Positions 9,147 to 18,318 of a stretch of 64,000 bases of DNA are shown in pieces. The notes beneath the pieces are model-generated. The model was not told the origin of the DNA. It saw only the letters and a program-made list of their open reading frames with translations, and ran no database searches. Each line of letters begins with the position of its first letter. The first letter of the stretch is position 1. The DNA comes from Breoghania sp. (GTDB lineage Bacteria; Pseudomonadota; Alphaproteobacteria; Rhizobiales; Stappiaceae): contig NZ_JASJAV010000001.1 of NCBI RefSeq assembly GCF_030066895.1, positions 459,230-523,229 on the forward strand, in the 5' to 3' direction. A program made the translations under genes and the position numbers.

Positions 9147-10319
9147 CTAACGTGATGCTTCGAACAATTCACGCCCGATCAACATGCGCCGGATCTCGCT
9201 TGTCCCCGCCCCAATTTCATAGAGCTTGGCGTCCCGGAGAAGACGACCGGTCGGGTATTCGTTAATGTAGCCGTTGCCCCCTAGAAGCTGGATCGCATCC
9301 AGGGCCACCTTCGTGGCATTCTCCGCAGCGTAGAGGATGGCACCGGCCGCATCCTGACGGATCGTCTCCCCACGGTCGCAGGCCTGCGCCACCGCATAGA
9401 CATAGGCCCGGCTGGCATTCATCGTCACATACATGTCCGCGACCTTGCCCTGCACGAGCTGGAAAGTCCCGATCGGTTTGCCGAACTGCTCGCGTTCGTG
9501 GACATAGGGAATCACCACGTCCATCGCGGCCTGCATGATGCCGATCGATCCGGCGGCCAGGACGGCACGCTCGTAGTCGAGACCCGACATCAGGATATTG
9601 ACGCCCTTGCCAACCTCACCCAGCACGTTTTCTTCCGGCACCTCGCAATCGCGGAACACCAGTTCGCCGGTCTCCGAGCCCCGCATGCCGAGCTTGTCGA
9701 GCTTCTGCGCCACCGAGAAACCCGAAAAATCCTTTTCGATGATGAAAGCGGTAATGCCACGCGGCCCGGCATCCGGATCGGTTTTGGCGTAGACGATAAG
9801 GGTATCAGCCTGCGGACCGTTGGTGATCCACATCTTCGATCCGTTCAAGACATAACGATCGCCCTTTTTCTCCGCCTTCAGCTTCATGGAGACGACATCG
9901 GATCCGGCTCCGGGTTCCGACATGGCAAGCGCGCCGAGATGCTCGCCCGTGATCAGCTTTTCGAGATAGCGCTTCTTCTGCGCCTCGTTCCCCCACCGCC
10001 GCATCTGATTGACGCACAGGTTGGAATGCGCGCCATAGGAAAGCCCGATGGAAGCAGAGGCCCGGCTCACCTCCTCCATCGCCACACAATGTTCGAGATA
10101 CCCGAGCCCTGCGCCGCCCCATTCCTCTTCCACCGTAATGCCGTGCAGGCCGAGCGTTCCCATCTCGGGCCACAGTTCCAGCGGAAACCAGTCGTCGCGA
10201 TCGATCTTTTCAGCAAGCGGCGCGATGCGATCCTGCGAAAAGGACTGCACGCTATCGCGCAGCATGTCGATCGTCTCGCCGAGATTGAAATTGAACGCTG
10301 CGGGTGCGTTGGGGATCAT
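9147..10319 (-). CDS. ivd: Isovaleryl-CoA dehydrogenase
   Basis: A FAD-dependent acyl-CoA dehydrogenase of leucine catabolism, converting isovaleryl-CoA to 3-methylcrotonyl-CoA, the substrate of MCC. It is 390 residues, normal length. FAD-binding motifs [13 protein letters not shown] and [10 protein letters not shown] are present. The catalytic base is in the position specific to IVD ([13 protein letters not shown]), and the position used by short- and medium-chain enzymes carries Gly ([12 protein letters not shown]), which supports IVD over MCAD or SCAD. The C-terminal [20 protein letters not shown] is typical. The start at 10319 is chosen because GGAGGAG lies eight bases upstream; the frame itself opens earlier at 10370. 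It is intact and not adjacent to mccB (7 kb away), an unusual split of this pathway. Confidence 0.95.
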   Translation of the reverse strand: MIPNAPAAFNFNLGETIDMLRDSVQSFSQDRIAPLAEKIDRDDWFPLELWPEMGTLGLHGITVEEEWGGAGLGYLEHCVAMEEVSRASASIGLSYGAHSNLCVNQMRRWGNEAQKKRYLEKLITGEHLGALAMSEPGAGSDVVSMKLKAEKKGDRYVLNGSKMWITNGPQADTLIVYAKTDPDAGPRGITAFIIEKDFSGFSVAQKLDKLGMRGSETGELVFRDCEVPEENVLGEVGKGVNILMSGLDYERAVLAAGSIGIMQAAMDVVIPYVHEREQFGKPIGTFQLVQGKVADMYVTMNASRAYVYAVAQACDRGETIRQDAAGAILYAAENATKVALDAIQLLGGNGYINEYPTGRLLRDAKLYEIGAGTSEIRRMLIGRELFEASR

Positions 10320-10613
10320 GCGTTTCTCCTCCCTGGCGGATCTCCCTGTCCGCCTGACTTTGGCGATCATGCGGCTTCACCAGCACCGGTCCCACTGCCG
10401 CCGGAAATCGACGACAGACGTCGGCCTGACGCCGATTGCAGACGAGATCGGTCAAACCGGATGCAACGAGCTCAACAGTTTCCTCTTCTGGCGGAAATTA
10501 CCAAGGAAACCTAAAGGGCAACGCACAAATCCGCCAGCCCTTTGATGCGGACAAGAGAGAAAAGCCCCGTCGCGAAATGGGGCCCCACCCCGTCTTCGCC
10601 GACGTGAAGCAGC

Positions 10614-11042
10614 CTATTCCTTGTAGTTCGCCCAAAGCGGCGGGGCCGCCAGTTCCAGCACTTTGCCGCCGGTATCTCTCTGAAATAAAGGCTCGTGCCG
10701 CCTGCAGGCAGACGACCTCGGAAATGACTGTGACATCGTTTTCCCGCAAATGGGTCCTCCGCCACGCGTCGAGATCGGCTTTGGCTATCTTGAATGCGAA
10801 ATGGCTGTGGCACACGCTGTGATGCCCCGGCACCGTCCCCCCGGGTGACTTGATGTCCTCGTCCGTCGTCCGCGCCGAAAGACCAGCAACGTCTCGCCGG
10901 GCCCCGCATCGTAGGCATGGAGCCGACTGCCCCCATCCATGCGCTGAAGCCCCAGCATGCCGGAATAGAAACCGTGCACGGCCTCCATGTCGTTCACATA
11001 GACTACCGTTTCCAAAATGCCGCCGATCTTGGGTGTCTGCAT
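10614..11042 (-). pseudogene. VOC/glyoxalase-family protein, several frameshifts
   Basis: The start is the ATG at 11040-11042 with GGGAGGG upstream. The protein starts as a VOC fold (IGGILETVVYVNDMEAVHGF, then GLQRMDGGSRLHAYDAG), as in glyoxalase/bleomycin-resistance metal enzymes. After LLVFRRGR the conserved sequence moves frame (SPGGTVPGHHSVCHSHFAF, IAKADLDAWRRTHL), then again (GGTSLYF), then again to GGKVLELAAPPLWANYKE with a TAG at 10614-10616. At least three indels are needed; one looks like an extra GA in CAGAGAGATACC. The substrate is unknown. Because of the mgtE frameshift this gene is read as a C-terminal extension of MgtE. Confidence 0.8.
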
Positions 11043-11098
11043 CACGGGCCCTCCCTTGCCCCCTGCGACCCGCTCCCGCGCCCTGCCCCCCGACTTGT

Positions 11099-12515
11099 TC
11101 AGTTGAGCCCGAACCACCAGGCCCGCAATGCCCAGAAATGCAAAAAATCCGACCACATCCGTAACCGTCGTCACGAAGACCGACGAGGCGACGGCGGGGT
11201 TGATGTCGAGCTTGTCCAGGGTGAGAGGAATAAGGATCCCCGCCGCCCCGGCCGCCAGCATGTTGATGATCATCGCCACCGCGATGACCCCGCCGATCTG
11301 CGTACTCGAAAACCAGAAAGCAGCCACAGCACCGATCAAGACGGCGAACAGCACGCCGTTGATGAGCCCCACCGCCGTTTCACGCAAAATGATGCGCATG
11401 GTGTTGAAGCTGCCCAGATCCCGGGTGGCCAACGCGCGAACGGCAACCGTCATGGTCTGGGTGCCCGCATTGCCGCCCATGGAGGCAACGATCGGCATCA
11501 GCACCGCGAGCGCCACCATCTGTTGAATGGTCGCGTCGAACAGCCCGATGACGAACGAGGCCAGAACCGCTGTCCCCAAATTGACCAGAAGCCAGACGAA
11601 ACGCCCCCACACGGTTTCGAAGATGGAGTCGGAAATCTCCGCATCGCCACCGACACCGGCCAGCGCGAAGATGTCCTCTTCGGCCTCCGCCTGGATGACA
11701 TCGACGATGTCATCGATGGTCAGCACACCGACAAGCCGGTTCGAATCATCGACCACGGCCGCCGAAATCAGGTTGTAGCGCTCGAATGTCGTCGCCACCT
11801 CTTCCTGATCCTCGGTTGCCAGGATGGCATGCACCGTCTCGCCCATGATGCCTCTGATCTGCTCGCTGCGCTTGGTGCGCAACAGCTTGTCCAGAGCCAC
11901 CGTGCCCACCAGCCGGAACTCCGGATCAATCACGTAGATCTGGTAGAAATCATCCGGCAGGGCATCGGATTCGCGCAGGTAGTCGATCGTCTGCCCCACA
12001 GTCCAGAACGGCGGCACGGCGACGAAGTCGCTCTGCATGCGCCGACCGGCCGATTCTTCCGGATAATCCAGTGCGCGACGCAGCTGCAGCCGGTCCGATT
12101 GCTTCAGTTCCTGAAGAATCGCTTCCTGGTCTTCCTGCGGCAGGTCTTCCAGGATGTAGACCGCATCGTCCGGATCAAGTTCGCCGATTCCCTCCGCCAC
12201 GTTGCGGGCGGGCATTTCCTCCAGCAGGCGCGCACGGACGGAATCATCGAGCTCGGTCAGAACAGCGAAATCAAAGGAATCGCCCAGCAGGCGAACCAGT
12301 TTCACCTGCTCTTCGGCATGCAACGTCTCGATCAGATCGCCGAGATCGGCCTCATGCAGATTGCCGGCAAGCTCAAGCGTATGCTCCTCGTCATCGGCCT
12401 CCACGGCCTCCTCGACGAGGGCCACGAATTCCTTGGAGACATAGCCATTCTCATCGCGAAAGGCGATTTCCGCAGGGGCGATGTCGGTAGCATCGACAGA
12501 ATCGGTCTCAGCCAC
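11099..12515 (-). pseudogene. mgtE: MgtE magnesium transporter, stop lost by one-base insertion
   Basis: An Mg2+ channel/transporter of the inner membrane. Domain order: acidic helical MgtE-N domain (about residues 30-150), two CBS domains (about 150-270, e.g. VDDSNRLVGVLTIDDIVDVI), and a five-helix membrane domain with the pore motif PIVASMGGNAGTQTMTV. The start is the GTG at 12515, directly after GGAGGAGGAG. Near 11117 one extra G changes the family-like ending GLWFGLN-stop (TGA at 11099-11101) into LVVRAQLN. Translation then runs on through 19 further residues into the VOC gene downstream. Everything up to the last helix is intact, so the transporter may still work with an abnormal tail. 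Restored length is 471 residues, normal for the family. Confidence 0.87.
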
Positions 12516-12693
12516 GATCTCCTCCTCCTGCGGTTGGTATGTTTGCGGTTGGGATGAGCGTGCCGGTACGCGTCGCACAGGTACGGGAGCAACCCGCAAA
12601 AGCTACGAAATTATCGGCGCTTAAGGAACAGCCTTTTCATGCTGATGAGTGCTGGAATGTCGATTTTCGAAAAGAAGGCGTATTGGCGGAAAA

Positions 12694-12717
12694 CAAAAAA
12701 AGCGACCCAAGGGCCGC
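12694..12717 (-). terminator. Rho-independent terminator of tRNA-Leu
   Basis: On the minus strand GCGGCCC (12711-12717) pairs with GGGTCGC (12702-12708) and a run of seven T follows (12701-12695). It lies 72 bp past the CCA end of the tRNA gene. Confidence 0.8.
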
Positions 12718-12788
12718 CGCTTTCCAAAACGAACACCGAATGCTCGCTTCATCCGGATGCTTCACCCGATATCGGGACAGGTGAAGAG

Positions 12789-12875
12789 TGGTGCGGTCGA
12801 GAAGACTCGAACTTCCACGGGTTTTACCCCACAGCGACCTCAACGCTGCGCGTCTACCAATTCCGCCACGACCGC
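12789..12875 (-). tRNA. tRNA-Leu (anticodon GAG)
   Basis: An 87-nt class II tRNA with an encoded CCA (12789-12791). The acceptor stem is GCGGTCG / CGACCGC, discriminator A. The D region is GGCGGAATTGGTAGAC. The anticodon arm is CAGCG-TTGAGGT-CGCTG with anticodon GAG, reading CUC and CUU codons. A long variable arm follows, and the T arm contains GTTCGAGTC. All stems pair. It is transcribed alone and has its own terminator. Confidence 0.97.
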
Positions 12876-12959
12876 ATGTGACTGAAGCCGGGGGCGAACC
12901 CTCGGCGGAGGACCATGTATCAAACCCCCTGCCCCTGTTCAAGAAGCATTTGGGGAAAA

Positions 12960-13220
12960 TCAGATACGGACATTCTCAGGCTGTGGACGGAATTCCGGCG
13001 AGCGGATCAAAACCTCGGTAATCGAGATGCCGATCCGGTCCCCGCGAAGCACCACCTGACCGCGCGCGACAGGGATGTCATTGGCGAGAATCTCCACGTC
13101 GTCGTCCTCGGAAACGTCGAGCTCGATCACCGCGCCGCGGCCCATGCGCTAATGGATCGGCATCTCCGCACGCCCGAGCACGACGGAGATATGGACGGAA
13201 ATCTTGTCTACGCTGGTCAT
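12960..13220 (-). pseudogene. Solo SpoA (FliN/FliM C-terminal-like) protein with amber codon
   Basis: A one-domain SpoA protein of 86 codons, from the ATG at 13218-13220 to TGA at 12960. The fold signature reads SVDKISVHISVVLGRAEM, then GRGAVIELDVSEDDDVEILA, IPVARGQVVLRGDRIGISIT, as in the flagellar switch protein FliN and type III secretion sorting-platform proteins. Codon 24 is TAG (13149-13151; PIH*RMGRGAVIELD), probably CAG to TAG. No frameshift is present. No other flagellar gene is in the window, so this is a stand-alone copy. Its role in alphaproteobacteria is not something I can name. A downstream ATG at 13145 could restart translation but would lose the first strand. Confidence 0.75.
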
Positions 13221-13373
13221 ACAAACGATCCGGGCCTATGAAGGCGCTCAAGAGACATGGAGTGTACGCTTCCCCTGTGGCAACCTCAAGACGGGAAAAC
13301 AGATACCCGGTTTCGGGTCGTTAACAAAACCTTGCCAGCCAGGCGTTACTCGATGGTTAACAGGTATTAATGC

Positions 13374-14081
13374 ATGACCCATGAGACGCGCGATTCCCTG
13401 ACCGTGTCGATGCTGCCGCAGCCCGGCTCAGGCCCGGTGGAATGGCATGTCGAGGACGAACTGGTCGAATACCCGAAGGCTCTTGCCGCCATGGAAGCGC
13501 GCGCCGCGGCTATCGCGGAGGGCAGCGCGCCGGAGCGCGTATGGCTGCTGGAGCACCCACCTCTCTACACCGCCGGTACGAGTGCGCATGAAGAAGACCT
13601 TGTAAGTCCCGACCGTTTCCCCGTCTTTAATACCGGGCGCGGCGGCCAGTACACCTATCACGGGCCCGGCCAGCGGGTTGCCTACGTGATGCTGGACCTC
13701 AAGCGCCGCAAGCAGGACGTGCGCGCCTTTGTCGCCGGGCTGGAGGAGTGGCTGATCCAGACGCTCTGGCAGTTTCACGTGCGCGGTGAGCGCCGGAATG
13801 ACCGCGTCGGCGTATGGGTTCGCCGACCGGAAAAAGCGCTGGATGCGGAAGACAAGATCGCCGCAATCGGCATCCGGGTGCGCAAATGGGTCACGCTCCA
13901 CGGAATCAGTCTGAACGTGGAGCCGGAGCTGGAACATTTCTCCGGTATCGTGCCCTGCGGCATCTCCGACCACGGCGCGACCAGCCTGGTGAATCTAGGC
14001 CTCCCCGTCACCATGGCGGAGGTAGATTCGATCATGCGCGGCGAATTCGAAGAGATTTTCGGCGAGACGATCTCGGCCTGA
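13374..14081 (+). CDS. lipB: Octanoyltransferase LipB
   Basis: Transfers octanoate from acyl carrier protein to lipoyl domains, the first step of lipoate synthesis; cytoplasmic. It is 235 residues. Motifs in order: [14 protein letters not shown], the substrate loop [29 protein letters not shown], the catalytic Lys in [17 protein letters not shown], and the catalytic Cys in SGIVPCGIS. All key residues are present and the gene is intact. It is divergent from the broken SpoA gene and shares a 153-bp upstream region with it. The ribosome site is weak (AACAGG). Confidence 0.95.
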   Translation: MTHETRDSLTVSMLPQPGSGPVEWHVEDELVEYPKALAAMEARAAAIAEGSAPERVWLLEHPPLYTAGTSAHEEDLVSPDRFPVFNTGRGGQYTYHGPGQRVAYVMLDLKRRKQDVRAFVAGLEEWLIQTLWQFHVRGERRNDRVGVWVRRPEKALDAEDKIAAIGIRVRKWVTLHGISLNVEPELEHFSGIVPCGISDHGATSLVNLGLPVTMAEVDSIMRGEFEEIFGETISA

Positions 14082-14228
14082 CACGGTTCCGGAGAGGTTT
14101 CTAAGGGCAGGAACGTCCGTTCCAAGACCTCATCAGATACTTTAAATACTTTCCCTAACGTCATTTTCTGTTTAGAGCAGCGGCATTCATTTCCTTCTGA
14201 AGTTTTCCCATAGCCTTTCTGGACTGTC

Positions 14229-15035
14229 ATGACGCCGATAGACATTCTCACGACCACCTTCAAGGCGGACAAGAGGTTCATACTTCCCATCATGGCAGGC
14301 CTCGCGGCACTGGCCGCGGCAACAATTTTCATGTCGTGGGCAGTCGACCTGGATTCCGCAATGATTGCGGGAATCTATATTCTCGCCTTCGGTCTTGTGC
14401 TAATTCTGATCCGCCAGATTCTTAGCAACGCCCTGCAACAAATGGTGTTGTCCTGGTTCGTCCTGATCATCGTCATGGCCTACACCGAATGCCTGTTCGT
14501 TGCCGCCATTATGCCGACCTTGAACATCCTGCCGCCGGCCATCTGTCTGATCAAGGCCTGGAACCCCTGCGAATCCAACCTCAAGATCGCGGCCAATACC
14601 CATCTCGGTCCCATGGTGGTTGCAAGCGCAGTGACAAGTGCGCCGGAAACTGCGGCCAAGGCCAAACGCCCCTCTCCACCGGCATTGCCGAAGCCCGCCA
14701 TCGACCGCAGCGCCTTCAAGGTGTTCATCCAGTTCGCAACACCTTTGAAGCGGGACGCCGTACGCGAGACTGCAGCCAAACTGGCCGCGTTGAGCTGGAA
14801 TGTTCAAGACACCTCGAATGGAGGAAAGTGGACGGCAAACGCCCGCGGCTTCAACGAGGTCCGATTTTCTCAGGAAAGTGCGCTGAAGGCGGCGGAACTT
14901 CTGGAGCAGGAAGTGGATGAGGTGGACGGACAAGCGCCGAAAATAGGCCTGAGGCACATCACATCGAGCCGTTTCCAGATCCCGCAAGACACCCTGGAAG
15001 TTTGGCTGAGCGCACCTGAGCCCGCGAAACCATAG
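14229..15035 (+). CDS. Membrane protein of unknown function with C-terminal soluble domain
   Basis: 268 residues. Three hydrophobic helices lie at about residues 18-36, 42-62 and 70-105. A Pro/Ala/Lys-rich linker (ETAAKAKRPSPPALPKPA) and a soluble C-terminal domain follow. The latter reads AFKVFIQFATPLKRDAVRET, LSWNVQDTSNGGKWTANARG, NEVRFSQESALKAAELL and ends TLEVWLS. I have a sense that this C-terminal pattern (V-x-I-Q-F-A, G-x-NEVR, LEVW) recurs in alphaproteobacterial multidomain proteins, possibly related to LytR_C or SPOR-like folds, but I cannot name the family. The gene is intact, converges on acyP, and is likely in the inner membrane with the soluble part on one face. Confidence 0.65.
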   Translation: MTPIDILTTTFKADKRFILPIMAGLAALAAATIFMSWAVDLDSAMIAGIYILAFGLVLILIRQILSNALQQMVLSWFVLIIVMAYTECLFVAAIMPTLNILPPAICLIKAWNPCESNLKIAANTHLGPMVVASAVTSAPETAAKAKRPSPPALPKPAIDRSAFKVFIQFATPLKRDAVRETAAKLAALSWNVQDTSNGGKWTANARGFNEVRFSQESALKAAELLEQEVDEVDGQAPKIGLRHITSSRFQIPQDTLEVWLSAPEPAKP

Positions 15036-15049
15036 ATATATATCGCCCG

Positions 15050-15349
15050 CTACTCGGAGCGGCACACCTCGAACGCTCCACCGACGAGGCCAGCCTCGCC
15101 CAGCATTCGAACACCAAAGACGCGCGCCCAACCGGGGCCTTCGAAAGCAGCGGCCAGCATCGCCTCCACACTCTCCGACCTGCCGGAAAAGACCGCCTCC
15201 ACCTCACCGGAGCGCAGATTACGCACCCAGCCGAAAAGCTCTAATGCTCGAGCCTTGTCAGCACACCAGGCGCGATAGCCCGCACCTTGCACACGTCCGC
15301 TGATGAGGACGTGCACGGCGCGCATCTCGGGCTCGTCATTGGCGTTCAT
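15050..15349 (-). CDS. acyP: Acylphosphatase
   Basis: A small enzyme that hydrolyses acyl phosphates such as carbamoyl- or acetyl-phosphate; cytoplasmic. It is 99 residues, with the catalytic signature HVLISGRVQGAGYRAWCADK (phosphate-binding Arg in the GYR position) and the catalytic Asn in FGWVRNLRSGEVEAVFSG. The start at 15349 has GGGAGG seven bases upstream. It is the last gene of the pccA - gph-like - acyP minus-strand group, 28 bp after the restored gph-like stop. Intact. Confidence 0.93.
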   Translation of the reverse strand: MNANDEPEMRAVHVLISGRVQGAGYRAWCADKARALELFGWVRNLRSGEVEAVFSGRSESVEAMLAAAFEGPGWARVFGVRMLGEAGLVGGAFEVCRSE

Positions 15350-15377
15350 GGCCGGCCTCCCGCTCTATCCGCATCGA

Positions 15378-16091
15378 TCAGACGGGCGTCGCGTTTGCGC
15401 TCCATTCCACGACCAGATCCCCGACCTCGGTCGGATGTCGGCGATCGCCATCGGCTTTTCGGCTTGCAGTTCCTCGCGAGACCCGTAGCCGTAAGTCACT
15501 CCAATCACCGCGACGGCATTGGCGCGCACGCCGACAAGATCGTGCTTGCGATCACCGATCATGATGCTTTGCAACGCATCGACCTTTTCTTCGCGCAGGA
15601 GATACCCGATCAACTTGGACTTTGAATCCAGACTGCCATCGGGACGGGCGCCGTAAATGCCGGAGAACGTAAATGCCGGAGAAATAGTCCGCCAGATCGA
15701 AATGCTCCACGATCCGGACCGCCGTTCGAGCAGTTTCGAGGTCGCCACATAAAAGCGCATGACCGCGGTCCTGCAATGCGCTCAGAACCTCGCGGACGCC
15801 GTCGATCACCTGATTTTCGAACAATCCCGTCTCGCCGTAGCGCACGCGATAGTGACCGATTGCTTCTTGAATCCGCTGCGGATCGTCCTTGCCGAGCAGC
15901 ACCGCAAAACTGTTGGAAAGCGGCGGCCCGATGTACCGCAGGTCATCCGCATCGGGGACGTCCTCCACGCCCATGCATTCCAGGGCATATTGGAAGGAGC
16001 GGGTAATACCGGGAAAGGGATCAGTCAGCGTGCCGTCCAGATCGAACAGAACGGCACGCCCGCAACTATCGCCAGACAGGGTTGAGATCAT
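15378..16091 (-). pseudogene. Phosphoglycolate-phosphatase-like HAD hydrolase, four indels
   Basis: The start ATG (16089-16091) overlaps the pccA stop by four bases (ATGA), so the ancestor was translationally coupled to pccA. HAD motif I is intact (VLFDLDGTLTDPFPGI); the cap domain follows. Lesions: an extra T near 15756 and a missing base about 30 bp further on (between them the conserved YVATSKLLE is scrambled); a perfect 16-bp tandem duplication at 15652-15683 that breaks FSGIYGARPDGS; and a missing C near 15438 just before PTEVGDLVVEWSANATPV with TGA at 15378-15380. Motif IV (MIGDRKHDLVGVRAN) lies in a frame no longer connected to motif I. The tandem duplication is a slippage product, which argues for true pseudogenisation. 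Confidence 0.88.
15652..15683. repeat. 16-bp perfect tandem duplication inside the gph-like gene
   Basis: CGTAAATGCCGGAGAA is present at 15652-15667 and again at 15668-15683. A single copy restores the HAD reading frame (DYFSGIYGARPDG), so the second copy is the derived state. Confidence 0.97.
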
Positions 16092-18088
16092 TCAAATTCC
16101 ATGATCACGGCATCGACCGCGAGACTGTCTCCCGGCCCCACCTTGATCGTGGAAACCTTGACCTCGCGCTCCGCTACCAGAACGTTTTCCATCTTCATCG
16201 CTTCCACGATGGCAAGCCTCTGCCCCGCGCTGACCGTTTCGCCCTCTTCCACGTGAATGGAAACAACGAGCCCCGGCATCGGGCAAAGCAGCATCTTGGA
16301 CGTGTCGGCCGGCACCTTCTCCGGCATCAGCCGATCGAGTTCCGCCATCTGCGGCAGCATGACGTGAACTTCCGTCGAACAGCCCTGCCAGTCCAGTTTC
16401 CAGCCGTTTTCGACCGCACGCACCTGGACGGCGACCACTTCACTGCCGACACGGCCCTTCCATAGCAGATCGCCCGGCACCCAGTCACTGGTCACCGGGA
16501 AGGTCTGCCCTTCGATGGTTACGTCGATTTCAACCGGCAGATCGGGATAACCTTCCGCCAACCCGACATCGATATATTCGCCGTCGATCTTCACCACCCA
16601 TTCGCGCCGAAGCTTGCCGGAATGCGGCCGCAGGCGTCCGGTCAGCCGATCCTTGCGCACGACCTCCATGGAAAGCGCAACGGCAGCCAGAACCACATGA
16701 TCCGCATGGGTCGGCTCGACGGGGACGAACCCCTCCGGGTACTCGTCAGCGATGAAGCTAGTGGCAAGCTCCCCCGAACGCCAGCGCGGATGTTTCATCA
16801 GCGCCGCGAGGAACGGGATGTTGTGGCCGATACCGTCGATGACGAACTGATCGAGCGCCAGCCCCATCGCCTTGATCGCGTCTGCGCGGGTCGACGCGTG
16901 CGTGATCAGCTTGGCGACCATCGGATCGTAGAACATCGAGATCTCGGAGCCTTCCACGACCCCGGTATCGTTGCGCACTGTCATGCCGACATGGGACTTC
17001 TCGGCGGGCGGGCGGTAATGCACGAGCCGGCCGATGGAGGGAAGGAAGTTGCGGAACGGATCTTCGGCGTAGATGCGGCTTTCCACCGCCCATCCGGACA
17101 ACGTTACGTCATCCTGCGCGATCGACAGCTTTTCGCCTGCCGCAACCCGGATCATCTGCTCCACCAAATCGATGCCGGTGATGAGTTCGGTGACCGGATG
17201 CTCCACCTGAAGACGGGTATTCATCTCCAGAAAATAGAAGCTCTTGTCCTGCCCGGCGACGAATTCCACCGTACCCGCGCTGTCATAATCGACGGCTTTC
17301 GCCAGAGCGACGGCCTGCTCACCCATCTTCCGGCGGGTCTCTTCATCGAGCAACGGCGACGGCGCTTCCTCGATGACCTTCTGGTTACGCCGCTGGATCG
17401 AGCATTCGCGTTCACCCAGATAGATGACGTTGCCGTGCTTGTCGCCGATCACCTGAATTTCGATGTGACGCGGGTTCTCGATGAACTTCTCGATGAAAAC
17501 CCGGTTATCGTCGAAGAAAGAAGCAGCTTCAGAGCGCGCGCGCTCAAACCCCTCATGGGTCTCCTTCTCGCTCCAGGCGACGCGCATGCCCTTGCCGCCG
17601 CCGCCCGCAGACGCTTTGATCATCACGGGATAACCGATCTCGGAGGCAACCTGAACCGCTTCTTCCAAGCTCTCGATCACGCCGAGATAACCCGGCACCG
17701 TGGAAACCTTGGCCTCGTTGGCGAATTTCTTCGATTCGATCTTGTCGCCCATCGCCTTGATGGCACGCTTGTTCGGCCCGATGAAGACGGTGCCGTTGGC
17801 CGCCAGCGCTTCGGCGAATTCCGCACGCTCCGACAGGAAGCCGTATCCCGGATGAACGGCCTGGGCACCCGCCTGCTTGCACGCGGCTATGATCTTGTCG
17901 ATGACGAGATAGCTTTCGGCGGCGACCGCCGGGCCGATATGAACCGCCTCATCGGCCATTTCCACATGCAGCGCGTCCGCATCCGCATCCGAATAGACCG
18001 CCACAGTCGCGATACCCATGCGCCGCGCCGTCTTGATGACACGACATGCGATCTCGCCGCGATTGGCGATCAGGATTTTATCGAACAT
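16088..18088 (-). CDS. pccA: Propionyl-CoA carboxylase alpha subunit (biotin carboxylase + biotin carrier)
   Basis: Carboxylates its own biotin with bicarbonate and ATP and, with PccB, turns propionyl-CoA into methylmalonyl-CoA. It is 666 residues. The biotin carboxylase N-domain is MFDKILIANRGEIACRVIK; the ATP-grasp contains the Gly-rich loop SAGGGGKGMRV (about 160-170) and catalytic EMNTRLQVEHPV; a linking domain follows; the biotin carrier domain at the end has the acceptor Lys at residue 632 in VEAMKMENV. The C-terminal end (SLAVDAVIMEFE) and linking region are of PccA rather than MccA type. The start at 18088 has GGAGGT five bases upstream. Its stop overlaps the gph-like start. The partner pccB is 8 kb away on the same strand. 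Intact. Confidence 0.93.
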   Translation of the reverse strand: MFDKILIANRGEIACRVIKTARRMGIATVAVYSDADADALHVEMADEAVHIGPAVAAESYLVIDKIIAACKQAGAQAVHPGYGFLSERAEFAEALAANGTVFIGPNKRAIKAMGDKIESKKFANEAKVSTVPGYLGVIESLEEAVQVASEIGYPVMIKASAGGGGKGMRVAWSEKETHEGFERARSEAASFFDDNRVFIEKFIENPRHIEIQVIGDKHGNVIYLGERECSIQRRNQKVIEEAPSPLLDEETRRKMGEQAVALAKAVDYDSAGTVEFVAGQDKSFYFLEMNTRLQVEHPVTELITGIDLVEQMIRVAAGEKLSIAQDDVTLSGWAVESRIYAEDPFRNFLPSIGRLVHYRPPAEKSHVGMTVRNDTGVVEGSEISMFYDPMVAKLITHASTRADAIKAMGLALDQFVIDGIGHNIPFLAALMKHPRWRSGELATSFIADEYPEGFVPVEPTHADHVVLAAVALSMEVVRKDRLTGRLRPHSGKLRREWVVKIDGEYIDVGLAEGYPDLPVEIDVTIEGQTFPVTSDWVPGDLLWKGRVGSEVVAVQVRAVENGWKLDWQGCSTEVHVMLPQMAELDRLMPEKVPADTSKMLLCPMPGLVVSIHVEEGETVSAGQRLAIVEAMKMENVLVAEREVKVSTIKVGPGDSLAVDAVIMEFE

Positions 18089-18318
18089 TGGACCTCCCAG
18101 CCCGTTATCGGCTCCTCAGGCTGCGTTGTAAGCCCGCTTCAAGCGCCACGCAACTATACGGAAGGCAAGGAAACCACCTAATCGATGGTTCGCGCGTTCG
18201 TCCTGAACGGAAGCGACGCGAAAAAGCTGCAAGCCCCGCCAAGCACAACCCTTAAGTACAACCGCGCACGTAAAATTAACGGCTCCGCATCAGTATTTCG
18301 CTCGAGGTAAAACTGGTA

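Noticed and set aside
10785..12599. A genuine MgtE-glyoxalase fusion protein
   Set aside because: Removing one G restores a typical MgtE ending and stop, and the VOC gene has its own ribosome site and start; the fusion is a by-product of the frameshift.
16088..18088. The biotin-carboxylase gene as mccA
   Set aside because: The linking domain and the biotin-domain ending are of the propionyl-CoA carboxylase alpha type, and a clear pccB is present nearby.
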